The translations under genes and the position numbers were made by a program. Under the pieces are notes generated by a model. That model worked only from the letters and a program-made list of their open reading frames with translations. It was not told where the DNA came from and did not search any database. Below are positions 1 through 7,900 of a stretch of DNA of 12,416 nt, piece after piece. Position 1 is the first letter of the stretch; every line of letters starts with the position of its first letter. This DNA is from DATFMH01 sp035267045. GTDB lineage: Bacteria > Bacteroidota > Rhodothermia > Balneolales > DATFMH01. The stretch covers positions 1 to 12,416 of the forward strand of contig DATFMH010000115.1 of NCBI GenBank assembly GCA_035267045.1, read 5' to 3'.

Positions 1-176
1 GGGATAAGATCACGACTTTTGCCGATGAATGGGGTGATAGTTTTAAGGATTTTCGCAAAGACCGTCCTTCCATGCAGGAAGCTCAAGTCATTTTGGATGA
101 GCTGTTAAGAAATATTAAGTTCCAAAATTGCACACCCAATAGGGGGTATATCAAAGCTCTAGGTTTGAATCCATAA
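1..176 (+). CDS. C-terminal fragment of an unidentified protein
   Basis: An open frame enters from the left edge (first full codon at 3) and runs 57 codons to TAA at 174-176, followed at once by an in-phase TGA. The fragment is mixed and charged, with a helical-looking stretch (PSMQEAQVILDELLRNI) and a tail reading NRGYIKALGLNP. It has no membrane segment and no motif I can assign to a family. The composition looks like a real soluble protein, and no internal ATG gives a sensible full-length start, so I read it as the end of a longer gene. It is convergent with the sugar transporter at 356-1639. It could be the end of a DNA-modifying or restriction enzyme, but nothing visible proves that. Confidence 0.55.
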   Translation, partial: DKITTFADEWGDSFKDFRKDRPSMQEAQVILDELLRNIKFQNCTPNRGYIKALGLNP

Positions 177-355
177 TGATCAGCAGAGAGCATGACGCAC
201 AGCGTTATATATAGTTATTGAGTATATTAAGTTATTAAGAAAAAAAGCTTATTTGTTTCGTAACGAAAATGGATTGAGTAATCCTCGTTCTCAAGGTTTC
301 GTTGGTAACGAGAGACTCACTAACCCAATAACTCAATAACTTTTTCCCTCTGCTC
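177..355. other. Convergent intergenic gap with nested inverted repeats
   Basis: This gap between two convergent genes contains no gene. It holds an outer inverted repeat AGTTATTGAG (213-222) / CTCAATAACT (332-341). Inside are the palindrome TTTCGT-A-ACGAAA (256-268), a small hairpin GGATT-GAGT-AATCC (271-284) and TCGTT-GGT-AACGA (299-311). ACGAAA (263-268) can also pair with TTTCGT (297-302). Read on the minus strand, 341 down to about 318 is a degenerate 8-nt tandem repeat of AGTTATTG type. A related left copy lies at 213-239. The structure could act as a bidirectional transcription end, but no clear T-run follows a compact GC-rich stem. Confidence 0.6.
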
Positions 356-1639
356 TCATGTGGCAGCAGGTACCACTCGTTCCCGGATTTGTGAACCTTT
401 GAATCCATAGAAAACGATATAAGCGTAACAAATCAGCGGTAGAATGTAAGCATGATGGACGCCGATATTATCTGCAATAACACCTTGAATAACGGGGATT
501 AAAGCACCACCGACGATTGCCATGATCAACAGGCTGGAAGCTTTATCCGTAAGCCTTCCCATACCTTCGATACCCAGTGTGAAGATATTCGGGAACTGAA
601 TAGAGTTGAATAAACCAACCGAAAGAATCGCCCACATGGCTATCTGACCGGTTGTTAGCATGGTTATAAGTACCAGAATACCGGCTATAGCCGCAAAAAT
701 ACCAAGCAGCTTACGGGCATTGACTTTTTGAAGAATGGCAGAGCCAATAAAACGCCCCACCATGGCACCACCCCAATAGAAACCAAGATACTTGGCAGCC
801 GTACTTTGTGTTATGTGTCCTATGTTGGGCAAGCTGATGAAGTTAACCATGAAACTGCCAATTGTTACCTCTGCACCGACATACATAAAGATAGCGACGA
901 CACCAAATACCAGGTGTTTATGTTTGAGCGCTTCGCGATACGTATATTGATCTTTCTTTTTCTGTATCTCTTCCAGGTCTTCCTCTGATACAACTTCAGG
1001 TAAGTGGAACAGATAAACAATTCCGGCACATATGAACAGGATTATAGCGAATCCGATATATGGCCACTGAACCGTATGTGCCTGTTGCGTCTGGTAGGCC
1101 AATTTTTGTACCTGGCTATAGCTGGCAAATTTTGCAGCTGTAACTACCGCAGTCGACAGAATTAACATTCCGCCAATAGGTCCGGCGATCATAGTTCCCA
1201 GAGAATTAAAAGCCTGGGCCAGATTAAGTCTGCTTGATGCCGTTTTTGAGGGACCTAATAAACTCACATATGGGTTGGCGGCCACTTGCAGTATCGTTAT
1301 ACCTGTCGCCAAAATGAAAAAGGCAGCCAAAAATAGTGGATAAGAAGGCAAGGCGGCTGCCGGATAAAATAATAATCCACCTATACCGGAGACGATCAAT
1401 CCTATAATAATGGTATTTTTATATCCGAAAAGTGATACGATCTTACCCGATGGCATCGACATGATAAAATAAGCCAGAAAGAACATGAATTGAATGAGCA
1501 TCGTCCCGGCATAGCTCAGGTGAAACATGGATTTCAAATGCGGAATTAGAATATCATTCATCACGGTAAGGAATCCCCACATAAAGAAAATGAAGGTGAT
1601 GATTGATAATGCAAGTTTATTTGAGTTCTTTTTGGCCAT
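356..1639 (-). CDS. Sugar MFS transporter, FHS family (FucP/GluP type)
   Basis: This is a 427-residue inner-membrane symporter of the fucose/glucose/galactose (FHS) branch of the major facilitator superfamily, predicted to take up a monosaccharide with a cation. About twelve hydrophobic segments fill the length, which is normal for the family. Family motifs are visible: WGFLTVMNDILIPHLK near residues 21-36, ILQVAANPYVSLLGP near 116-130, RLNLAQAFNS near 137-146, and the GRFIGS loop in the second half. Compared with E. coli FucP as I remember it, Asp46 and Asn162 correspond to D29 and N145, but the Glu135 position is Gln118, as in GluP/NagP-like relatives. The substrate is therefore more likely glucose, galactose or an amino sugar than fucose; this is inference. 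The start at 1639 has no Shine-Dalgarno. No sugar-catabolic gene is adjacent, so the substrate cannot be read from context. Confidence 0.93.
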   Translation of the reverse strand: MAKKNSNKLALSIITFIFFMWGFLTVMNDILIPHLKSMFHLSYAGTMLIQFMFFLAYFIMSMPSGKIVSLFGYKNTIIIGLIVSGIGGLLFYPAAALPSYPLFLAAFFILATGITILQVAANPYVSLLGPSKTASSRLNLAQAFNSLGTMIAGPIGGMLILSTAVVTAAKFASYSQVQKLAYQTQQAHTVQWPYIGFAIILFICAGIVYLFHLPEVVSEEDLEEIQKKKDQYTYREALKHKHLVFGVVAIFMYVGAEVTIGSFMVNFISLPNIGHITQSTAAKYLGFYWGGAMVGRFIGSAILQKVNARKLLGIFAAIAGILVLITMLTTGQIAMWAILSVGLFNSIQFPNIFTLGIEGMGRLTDKASSLLIMAIVGGALIPVIQGVIADNIGVHHAYILPLICYAYIVFYGFKGSQIRERVVPAAT

Positions 1640-1690
1640 TGAATGATTATGTATTAATTGTTAAGGAATAGTTAGATGCAGGTTATTTAA

Positions 1691-1710
1691 ATTTTAATAT
1701 CCATTAAAAT
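1691..1710. promoter_or_regulatory. Palindrome upstream of the sugar transporter
   Basis: ATTTTAAT-ATCC-ATTAAAAT is a perfect 8-bp inverted repeat with a 4-bp spacer, 51-71 bp upstream of the transporter start codon. Position and symmetry fit a dimeric repressor or activator site. However, all paired bases are A or T in an AT-rich gap, so a chance palindrome is possible. Confidence 0.3.
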
Positions 1711-1806
1711 AAAACCGCATTCAAGAATCCCTATACATAATTGGTAAATAATTGTGTTTAAAACCTAATAGCCGATCATCAACAACTCATCAATCCGTTT
1801 TTTAGT

Positions 1807-1814
1807 CAAAGATA
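1807..1814 (-). promoter_or_regulatory. Bacteroidota-type -7 box (TATCTTTG), probably for the sugar transporter
   Basis: On the minus strand this reads TATCTTTG, an exact match to the TAnnTTTG -7 element used by the Bacteroidota primary sigma factor. A transcript from here would have a leader of roughly 160 nt before the transporter ATG at 1639. No TTG is found at the usual distance upstream; the nearest lies about 29 bp away, which is too far. The call therefore rests on the -7 box alone. Confidence 0.35.
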
Positions 1815-1893
1815 TTCGCAGATAACCGGGATGATGAAGAACGCAAATCTGTTATTTTTTTTAAAAACCACGTTAAACTAATTAGTGTTTCCC

Positions 1894-1935
1894 GTTCTTT
1901 CTTCTGAATTCTACATTCTTCATTCTGTATTCTGC
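1894..1935. repeat. Degenerate 7-nt tandem repeat tract (six units, NTTCTNN)
   Basis: Six consecutive heptamers are in exact phase, with invariant TTCT at positions 2-5 of each unit. For example, ATTCTAC (1908-1914) is followed by ATTCTTC, and the last unit is ATTCTGC (1929-1935). The tract ends 8 bp before the stop codon (1944-1946) of the minus-strand gene. The unit sequence differs from the other heptamer tracts in this window, but the period is the same. Confidence 0.8.
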
Positions 1936-1943
1936 ATATTTTC

Positions 1944-2573
1944 TCACCATTTTGGTAAATCTTTTATTAAATGATCATAGAAATTACGGAAGAATGTCAG
2001 TTTTTCTTTTTGATTCATGAGTGCCAGTCGGTTAAGAATCTGATACGTGATTTCCGAACCTTCCGCTGACGAAAGAGTGGCCGCAACCATTTTGGGATCC
2101 GTATTTAGATCTAACCCCCTAGATTGAAGGTAAGGCTTGAAAAAACTTCGTGTCTCATGGATCTGATAATATACTGCCAAGGTTTGTTCAACACTGGTCA
2201 ATTGTTTGTAAATCTGTAATTGGCGCTCAGATATAATCCAGTCAACTAACTGACCCAAATATTGATGTTGTTGGTATTCTGTTAATCCCTTTAAATAAAG
2301 AGCCGATTTACTAAGAATATTAGCTTTCTGTTCATCTGATAAATGCAGGGGCATATCACCGGGTTGATATGTTTGCCATGCTTCGTCACCGGCAGCATCA
2401 AGAAAAATATGGTGTGTCTGTGGTAAGCTGAAAATAGCCGAATAAATAACCCATCCATTTAATCGTGTAAGTTGTTCAAGTCGGCTGTCTTTCGGGGTAT
2501 TTTGTTGGGCTTTTAGAACGACCGGCAGGCTTAAAAGCAAAACAGAAATAAATATACCCAAATAATCACGCAT
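1944..2573 (-). CDS. Exported protein of unknown function (209 aa)
   Basis: The protein begins with a clear Sec signal peptide: MRDYLG, a hydrophobic core to about residue 20, and a likely signal peptidase I site after VLKA, leaving QQNTPK at the mature N-terminus. There is no lipobox cysteine, so it should be periplasmic or secreted. The mature part is about 187 residues, mostly helical and rich in Gln, Leu and Tyr, without a motif or metal site I recognise. No second membrane segment is seen. The start is supported by a strong Shine-Dalgarno. The gene follows the methyltransferase gene by 50 bp on the same strand, so the two may share a transcript, although a link in function is not obvious. 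I do not recognise the family. Confidence 0.8.
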   Translation of the reverse strand: MRDYLGIFISVLLLSLPVVLKAQQNTPKDSRLEQLTRLNGWVIYSAIFSLPQTHHIFLDAAGDEAWQTYQPGDMPLHLSDEQKANILSKSALYLKGLTEYQQHQYLGQLVDWIISERQLQIYKQLTSVEQTLAVYYQIHETRSFFKPYLQSRGLDLNTDPKMVAATLSSAEGSEITYQILNRLALMNQKEKLTFFRNFYDHLIKDLPKW

Positions 2574-2576
2574 AAA

Positions 2577-2584
2577 CTCCTCCC
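2577..2584 (-). promoter_or_regulatory. Strong Shine-Dalgarno fixing the start of the 209-aa protein
   Basis: On the minus strand the sequence is GGGAGGAG-TTT-ATG, with the GGAGG core 5 nt from the start codon. Such a strong site is unusual among the genes of this window, most of which have none. It settles the start at 2573. Confidence 0.7.
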
Positions 2585-2623
2585 TGCAATAACGAATAGT
2601 AAGACTAACAGTAATCTAACAGA

Positions 2624-3223
2624 TTATTTTGATTTTTCTGCTATCAATCGTATTACATTTCCTTCACCTTGATGATGCTCTCCTTCATCCAGGTGAATAG
2701 TCATTTGTTCAAGATAGGTAATATCCAATCGTTCAAAATCTTTTTTGAGATCTTCGGGATTATAAAGCATATCAATATTTTTGGGACCACCGGATGAATA
2801 ATTCATTTGTTCTTTAGAGAAGGCTTCTAATATCAACATTCCACCTTTTTTCAGGCTCTTAATGAGTTTGCGATGAATTTTTCTGCGGGTATCGGAGGGC
2901 ATATGAGCATAAACCAGGGCCACAGCATCGTAATGATTTTCCGAAAAAGTAACAGATTCAAAATCTTCTACGGTATAATTCAGTTGCACATCATATTTAT
3001 CTGCCAGCCGGATGGCTTTCTTTTTTGCTTCTTCACTATAATCGAAAGCATCCACTTCCCAACCGTTATAAGCAGCATAAACACCGTTGCGTCCCTCACC
3101 ATCGGCCGGCAATAGGATCTTACCGGGTTTATGTGTATCGATAAATTGTTTAAAAAAAGCATTGGGAGTTATGCCATAAACAAAATCTTCCCGATTGTAT
3201 CGTTTATTCCAAAAATCTTTCAT
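2624..3223 (-). CDS. Class I SAM-dependent methyltransferase (TehB/thiopurine-like)
   Basis: This is a 199-residue soluble methyltransferase with a Rossmann fold. The SAM-binding motif I is at residues 36-47 (LLPADGEGRNGV), followed by the acidic end of strand 2 (DAFDYS, 58-63) and motif II-like VEDFE (85-89). HYDAVALVYAH (97-107) and the stretch KGGMLILEAF (126-135) form the later core strands. The GEGRN signature is typical of the TehB/thiopurine methyltransferase-like group, which methylates small thiol, selenium or tellurium species; the true substrate is unknown. Length fits the family. The usual Gly-rich motif I starts LPAD rather than LDLGCG. A terminator-like hairpin at 3281-3326 separates it from the upstream DUF2892 gene, so it likely has its own promoter. 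No Shine-Dalgarno is visible. Confidence 0.85.
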   Translation of the reverse strand: MKDFWNKRYNREDFVYGITPNAFFKQFIDTHKPGKILLPADGEGRNGVYAAYNGWEVDAFDYSEEAKKKAIRLADKYDVQLNYTVEDFESVTFSENHYDAVALVYAHMPSDTRRKIHRKLIKSLKKGGMLILEAFSKEQMNYSSGGPKNIDMLYNPEDLKKDFERLDITYLEQMTIHLDEGEHHQGEGNVIRLIAEKSK

Positions 3224-3280
3224 GTTGTTAGTGCCATTATTGAAAATGAATAGGTGGACAGAAGCTAAGGTGATGAATAT

Positions 3281-3326
3281 AAAACCCCGAATTTATCCTA
3301 TTAACGTTTTGAAAATCCGGGGTTTT
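3281..3326 (-). terminator. Hairpin terminator after the DUF2892 gene
   Basis: AAAACCCCG (3281-3289) pairs perfectly with CGGGGTTTT (3318-3326). The stem extends by four A/T pairs (3291-3294 with 3313-3316) after one mismatch, around an 18-nt loop. On the minus strand the stem ends in TTTT followed by ATATT. It lies 9 bp downstream of the DUF2892 stop codon and 57 bp before the next start codon, as expected for an intrinsic terminator. Confidence 0.75.
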
Positions 3327-3334
3327 ATAACCTA

Positions 3335-3529
3335 TTATTTTTCAGCAGATTTGGGGGCTGTTGACAGTCCGAATGGAAGGTAAAGAGGGCAAAACCGGAT
3401 AAATGCAGTACCTAATGGTATAATTCCTACAATTCCCCACCAACTCTTATAGTAAAATCCAAGTGCGATAATAACGATACCTAAGATAAAACGAATCGTT
3501 CTGTCAGCTGAACCAATATTTACTTTCAT
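3335..3529 (-). CDS. DUF2892 family small membrane protein (YgaP-like TM domain)
   Basis: This is a 64-residue inner-membrane protein. The N-terminal MKVNIGSADRTIRFILG matches the DUF2892 signature (N-x-G-x-x-D-R-x-x-R). Two hydrophobic segments follow, at about residues 12-26 and 30-45, and then FCPLYLPFGLST, the conserved C-P-L-Y-x-P-F-G end of the family. Related domains occur alone or fused to rhodanese domains; the function of the stand-alone form is not known. The length is typical. An AAAGGAT sequence about 7 nt upstream of the ATG is a plausible ribosome-binding site. The gene is isolated, with its own terminator at 3281-3326. Confidence 0.9.
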   Translation of the reverse strand: MKVNIGSADRTIRFILGIVIIALGFYYKSWWGIVGIIPLGTAFIRFCPLYLPFGLSTAPKSAEK

Positions 3530-3685
3530 ACTCTTATCCTTTTTTTAGATAAACAGTTAGATGTTTTTAATATTTATAAAACAATATAATTATTTAATAA
3601 TATATGCAATATTGAATTCGGATAAAATAGTCTTTAATTAGTTGGACAAAGGATTTTAAGTGCCGGATATTTCCAATTTAAATAT

Positions 3686-4576
3686 TTAAAACTTGCCAGG
3701 CCGTTTCAAATATCTTTTTTCGGCATATACTTTCTGGGGTGGGGTTCGCAAATCCCAGACAATATGAAACCAGGATAAAATTTTCAGCATATAATGAGAG
3801 AAATCTATTTCCCACCAATAAAAACCCTGACGCTCCGAAGATGGATAGCGGTGATGGTTGTTATGCCAGCCTTCCCCAAAAGTATAAAGTGCTATCAATA
3901 AGCTGTTTTTGCTGTCATCTTTGGTATTAAAACGTTTTCGTCCTAATACATGCGCCAATGAATTAACAGAAAAGGTTCCGTGATATACCATAACGGTACT
4001 GATGAAGAATCCCCAAATCAGCAATTGTAATCCCGAAGTGTGAAGAGAAGGAAAAAACAAATTAATTACATACCCTGAGCCAAATAATGTTGCTGCAAGC
4101 AAAATGGGTGGTATAAGATGAAAACGGTTTAGAAATTTTAATTCAGGATATTTTGCCAGGTCATGTACGAGGTCATAGTCGGTTTTATTATATTTGTCAC
4201 ATAAAATCCAACCTACATGACTCCACCAAAAACCACGTCTTGCGGGGGAGTGAATATCTTTTTCAGTATCGGAATACTTATGATGATGCCGGTGTAAAGC
4301 AGCCCACCATAATGGCCCCTTCTGGGCGGATGCCGCTCCAAACGCACCTAAAATAAATTGGAAGATCCGGCCCGTTTTAAATGAACGGTGAGAGAAATAG
4401 CGATGATAACCGGCAGTTATACCGAACATGCGTACACTGTAGGTTAAAAGTAAGACAATAACGGCTGTCCAGCTGAATCCTGTCCAAAAAGCTGCCAGAC
4501 ATGATAAATGAACGATCCAGAAAGCACTCGTACTGATCCAGTTAATCTTTTCATCAGATTTTCTATTCATTGCCAT
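3686..4576 (-). CDS. Acyl-CoA / fatty acid desaturase (delta-9 type)
   Basis: This is a 296-residue integral membrane di-iron desaturase, predicted to insert a cis double bond in saturated acyl chains and so adjust membrane fluidity. All histidine boxes are intact: HRYFSH (58-63), HRHHH (95-99, read as HxxHH) and HNNHH (238-242). NSLAH (205-209) supplies the extra Asn and His ligands seen in stearoyl-CoA desaturases. Four hydrophobic segments are visible (about 18-42, 50-82, 153-175 and 182-203). There is no fused cytochrome b5, so an external electron donor is needed. Two in-frame ATGs lie at residues 1 and 3, neither with a Shine-Dalgarno; the longer start is used here. The stop codon overlaps a 14-bp AT palindrome (3677-3690). 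No lipid gene is adjacent. Confidence 0.94.
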   Translation of the reverse strand: MAMNRKSDEKINWISTSAFWIVHLSCLAAFWTGFSWTAVIVLLLTYSVRMFGITAGYHRYFSHRSFKTGRIFQFILGAFGAASAQKGPLWWAALHRHHHKYSDTEKDIHSPARRGFWWSHVGWILCDKYNKTDYDLVHDLAKYPELKFLNRFHLIPPILLAATLFGSGYVINLFFPSLHTSGLQLLIWGFFISTVMVYHGTFSVNSLAHVLGRKRFNTKDDSKNSLLIALYTFGEGWHNNHHRYPSSERQGFYWWEIDFSHYMLKILSWFHIVWDLRTPPQKVYAEKRYLKRPGKF

Positions 4577-4900
4577 AGGTAAAATTGGGATTGATGATAA
4601 TATGTGACTAATAGCAGACGGGAGTTAAATATCACGACTTATATGTTTGTAACTAATAACTTTTTGGATACGGTATATTGTTATGTTAATAGGTAGACGA
4701 TAAACCATTGTTAATTTAAAACGTATAAAGGTAAGATAATTTGAGGTAATAAACGAATGAAGATTTGTATAGCATAGCCAAAGGGCAGTGTTGATTTGGA
4801 TTTGGATAAGTTCGCTTTAGGCGGGTTTGTTGTTTTTCTGTCTGAATCACGGATTCGCACGGATGACACTTATTATACAGTACGATAAAGCTTCACGAAC

Positions 4901-4915
4901 TTCCGGCATCCGGAA
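4901..4915. repeat. GC-rich hairpin TTCCGG-CAT-CCGGAA
   Basis: A perfect 6-bp inverted repeat with a 3-bp loop stands out in AT-rich surroundings, 22 bp beyond the terminator of the Asp-box gene. It has no T-run on either side. It may be a protein site or part of a dispersed repeat. Confidence 0.45.
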
Positions 4916-4930
4916 TCGATTATCATATTC

Positions 4931-4970
4931 TTAAAAAAAGAGGCCGCACCTGCAAACAGGACGGCCTCTT
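4931..4970 (-). terminator. Strong intrinsic terminator of the Asp-box protein gene
   Basis: AAGAGGCCG (4938-4946) pairs with CGGCCTCTT (4962-4970). Inside, CCTG (4949-4952) pairs with CAGG (4957-4960) around CAAA, giving a nearly continuous hairpin. On the minus strand a run of seven T follows (complement of 4933-4939). It starts 21 bp after the stop codon at 4992, and it is the clearest terminator in the window. Confidence 0.92.
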
Positions 4971-4991
4971 CTGTTTGTTGTTCAATTATGT

Positions 4992-7900
4992 TTACATTGA
5001 AACGGGTTTGCCTGCCAGAAGCGTTGGTAAGTTTTGAGCTTTGGCTGCATTATTGAAGTCTGTAACATCCTTATTAAGGATACTATTGAAATTAGTGATA
5101 TACGGATGCAGCTTGCCCTCAAGTTCCTGCATATAACTCATCGCACGTTGTGTTGGTTCCTGATCATAAGAACTGAGTGAATATCCCATGCGGCGGAACC
5201 AGCTGTACAGATGAGACAGATAGTGTATGTCATCTTCACCAACACCATGCTGGGCTTTAGTCTCAATAACCTCATCCTTAATCTTCATCAGCTTTTTATC
5301 CAGTTTGCCGGCTTGTTTGACCACAGCTTTATACTGATCACTGTTATCCTGTTTGTTTATGGTCTTCTTCAGGTTGCCAATTTGCGTATGCAAATCATGA
5401 ATCTCATTTAACATTTGAGTCATAGCTGAAACGTCATTCATAGCACGGAACATGGCTTGATTGCGTTTCTGGGCAGCCATCATATCAAACGGAAGATTTG
5501 GATCCGGTTTAACTTCTAAAGATTGTGATTGTGTCTTGCCATTTACGGTAACACTTACTTTATACGTTCCCGGCAGTACTTCAGGTCCTCTGCTGTTGTT
5601 GGCGTTGTGATGTTCATTGCCATAAATGGTTAATCTTTTAGCTCCTTTATATCGAAGATTCCATTCAAACCTGTTAACACCGGGTTTGGCAGGACCGTAT
5701 AAAGTGTTTACTACTTTACCATTGGAATCGGTAATCGTAATCCTGACCGGCGTTTTACCTTCTTTTTTCTCCTCTTTGTTTTTCTTGATGGAATGTTTCA
5801 GGTAGTAATCGATAACAGCGCCGGAGGGTGGATTGGGAGCGGAATAATGACCGGGCTCATTGGAACCATCCTGATACAAGCGATTGATCATGACGGCCGG
5901 TTGCAAGGAAAACAGATGAAATGTATCATTTTTGATATTATTGTTCATTTCCTCAAATGGTCGAATATTGTCAGCGACAAATAATCCACGTCCGTGAGTA
6001 GCAAGAACCAAATCATGATCACGTTTCACAAATTTGACATCCCATACAGGTGCTGTTGGAAAGTTGCTTTTGATCTTATTCCAGCTATCACCATCATTAT
6101 TGGAATAATACAATGCATTATCAGTTCCCAGGACGAGGAAACCTTTTTGATTGGGATCTTCGCGAACTACATTTGCCGGAAAATCAGCCGGAAGACCATT
6201 GTCAATTTCTTTCCATTTATGTCCGTAATCTGATGTTTTATAAACATATGGATGCGGGTTGTCCATCATATGATAATTGACCGTGATATAACAGGTACCG
6301 GGATCGAATGGTGAGACACCAACCTGGTAAATACGACCACCTTTGTGAAGATTGGGTACGTGTTTTGAAACATTATCCCATGTTTTCCCGCCATCACGGG
6401 TAACCTGTATCTGTCCGTCGTCAGTACCGACCCATATAACATTCGGATCTTTTTTGGATAATCCGATCGAAAGGATGGTTCCGTATGTTTCCGCTCCACT
6501 CATATCGTGTGCCACGGGGCCACCAGCCTTAACCTGGGTACTTTTATCATTTCTGGTCAGATCCGGACTTATCGCATCCCAGGTTCTACCGCCATCGGTT
6601 GTTTTGAACAGTACGTTCGCTCCGAGATAAACGGTATTGGCATCTTTGTAAGATACGGCAATCGGGGTTGTCCAGTTATAACGGTATTTCAGATCTTTCG
6701 GGCTGATCATACTGACTCCTTTAAAAGTAGGTTTAATGGAGTTTCTGATTCCCGTTTTCAGATCTGTCCGGCTTATGTAACCGTTCTGTGATTCAGCATA
6801 GACGATATTTGGATTGCTTGGTGCGGGGACCACATATTCACCATCACCACCGGCAACTGAAACCCAGTGGCGCCCTTTGATACTGCCTCCGTGAATATTG
6901 TTTGATGGTCCGTACCATGCATTATTGTCTTGTAATCCACCACCCAGGTTAAATGGCGTACTGGAATCAACAGCAACTTCATAGAATTCTTCGATTGGCA
7001 TATTATCACAATAATGCCATGATTTACCAGCTGTACGAGATATGTATACTCCGCCGTCATTACCGACGATCATTCGATTCGGATTCGTCGGATCGATCCA
7101 AATCGCATGGTAGTCGACATGAACACCCTTCGCGATTGTTTTAACGGTCTTCCCACCATCAGTTGATTCCGACATCCGGAATGAAAGAAAATAAACGTGG
7201 TTGTCATTAGTCGGATCCACTGCCATGGTCGAAAAATAAAACGGGCGGACATCAAGCTGATGGTTATTGCTTACTTTGTCCCAGCTTTGTCCACCGTCGT
7301 GTGTATCATATAATGTACCGTTTTTAGCAGCTACAAGCGCATAAATATGATCAGGGTTTGATTTAGAGGTTGCAAAAGCGATACGTCCGATGTTACCGGA
7401 TGGTAATCCTTTGGTCACTTTTGTCCAGGTATCTCCCCCATCGGTCGACTTGTAAATGGCACTCGTTTTACCGCCATCGATCAGTGTCCACGGGCGTCTC
7501 ATAACTTTCCAGGTAGCAGCAAACATAACTTCAGGGTTGCCAGGCTTGAAAATAACATCGGTTACACCGGTGGAATCGTTAACAAATAATACTTTCTTCC
7601 AATGTTGTCCACCATCGGTAGTTTTAAATAACCCTCTTTCTTTGTTGGGCCCCCAGGCATGACCGATAGCAGCTACAAAGACCGTATTGGGATTGTTCGG
7701 GTCGACAACAATTTTTGATATTTGGCCTACATCATTTAATCCAATGGATTTCCATGTGGCGCCGGCATCGGGTGAAAAATAGACACCGTGACCATCAATT
7801 ATATCATTGCGTATGTTGGCTTCTCCGGTTCCCACCCAAACGAGATTTGGATTGGAAGGAGCAATGGCGATGGCCCCGATGGACGAAGTGGGTTGATCTT

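Larger units (their letters stand above)
1640..1943. other. Intergenic gap upstream of the sugar transporter
   Basis: This 304-bp AT-rich gap has no credible gene. It contains a perfect 8-bp inverted repeat (1691-1710), a minus-strand TATCTTTG box (1807-1814), and the palindrome ACTAATTAGT (1877-1886). The palindrome sits within a weak AT-rich stem (about 1864-1890) followed on the minus strand by a T-run, a possible terminator for the gene at 1944-2573. The heptamer tract at 1894-1935 completes the gap. Confidence 0.6.
4577..4991. other. Intergenic gap between the Asp-box gene terminator and the desaturase
   Basis: This 415-bp gap has no convincing gene. Contents are an AT-rich upstream region of the desaturase, hexamer-like GATTTG repeats at about 4793-4808, two copies of CACGGAT 10 bp apart (4848-4854 and 4858-4864), a hairpin TTCCGG-CAT-CCGGAA (4901-4915), and the terminator at 4938-4970. 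No good Bacteroidota promoter was found for the desaturase. Confidence 0.6.

Noticed and set aside
728..988. 86-codon open frame on the + strand opposite the sugar transporter
   Set aside because: It is antisense to conserved transporter segments, has no promoter or ribosome-binding site, and no recognisable protein features.
3677..3690. 14-bp perfect palindrome TTTAAATATTTAAA at the desaturase stop codon
   Set aside because: It is made only of A and T in very AT-rich sequence, lacks a GC stem and a T-run, and is readily explained by composition.
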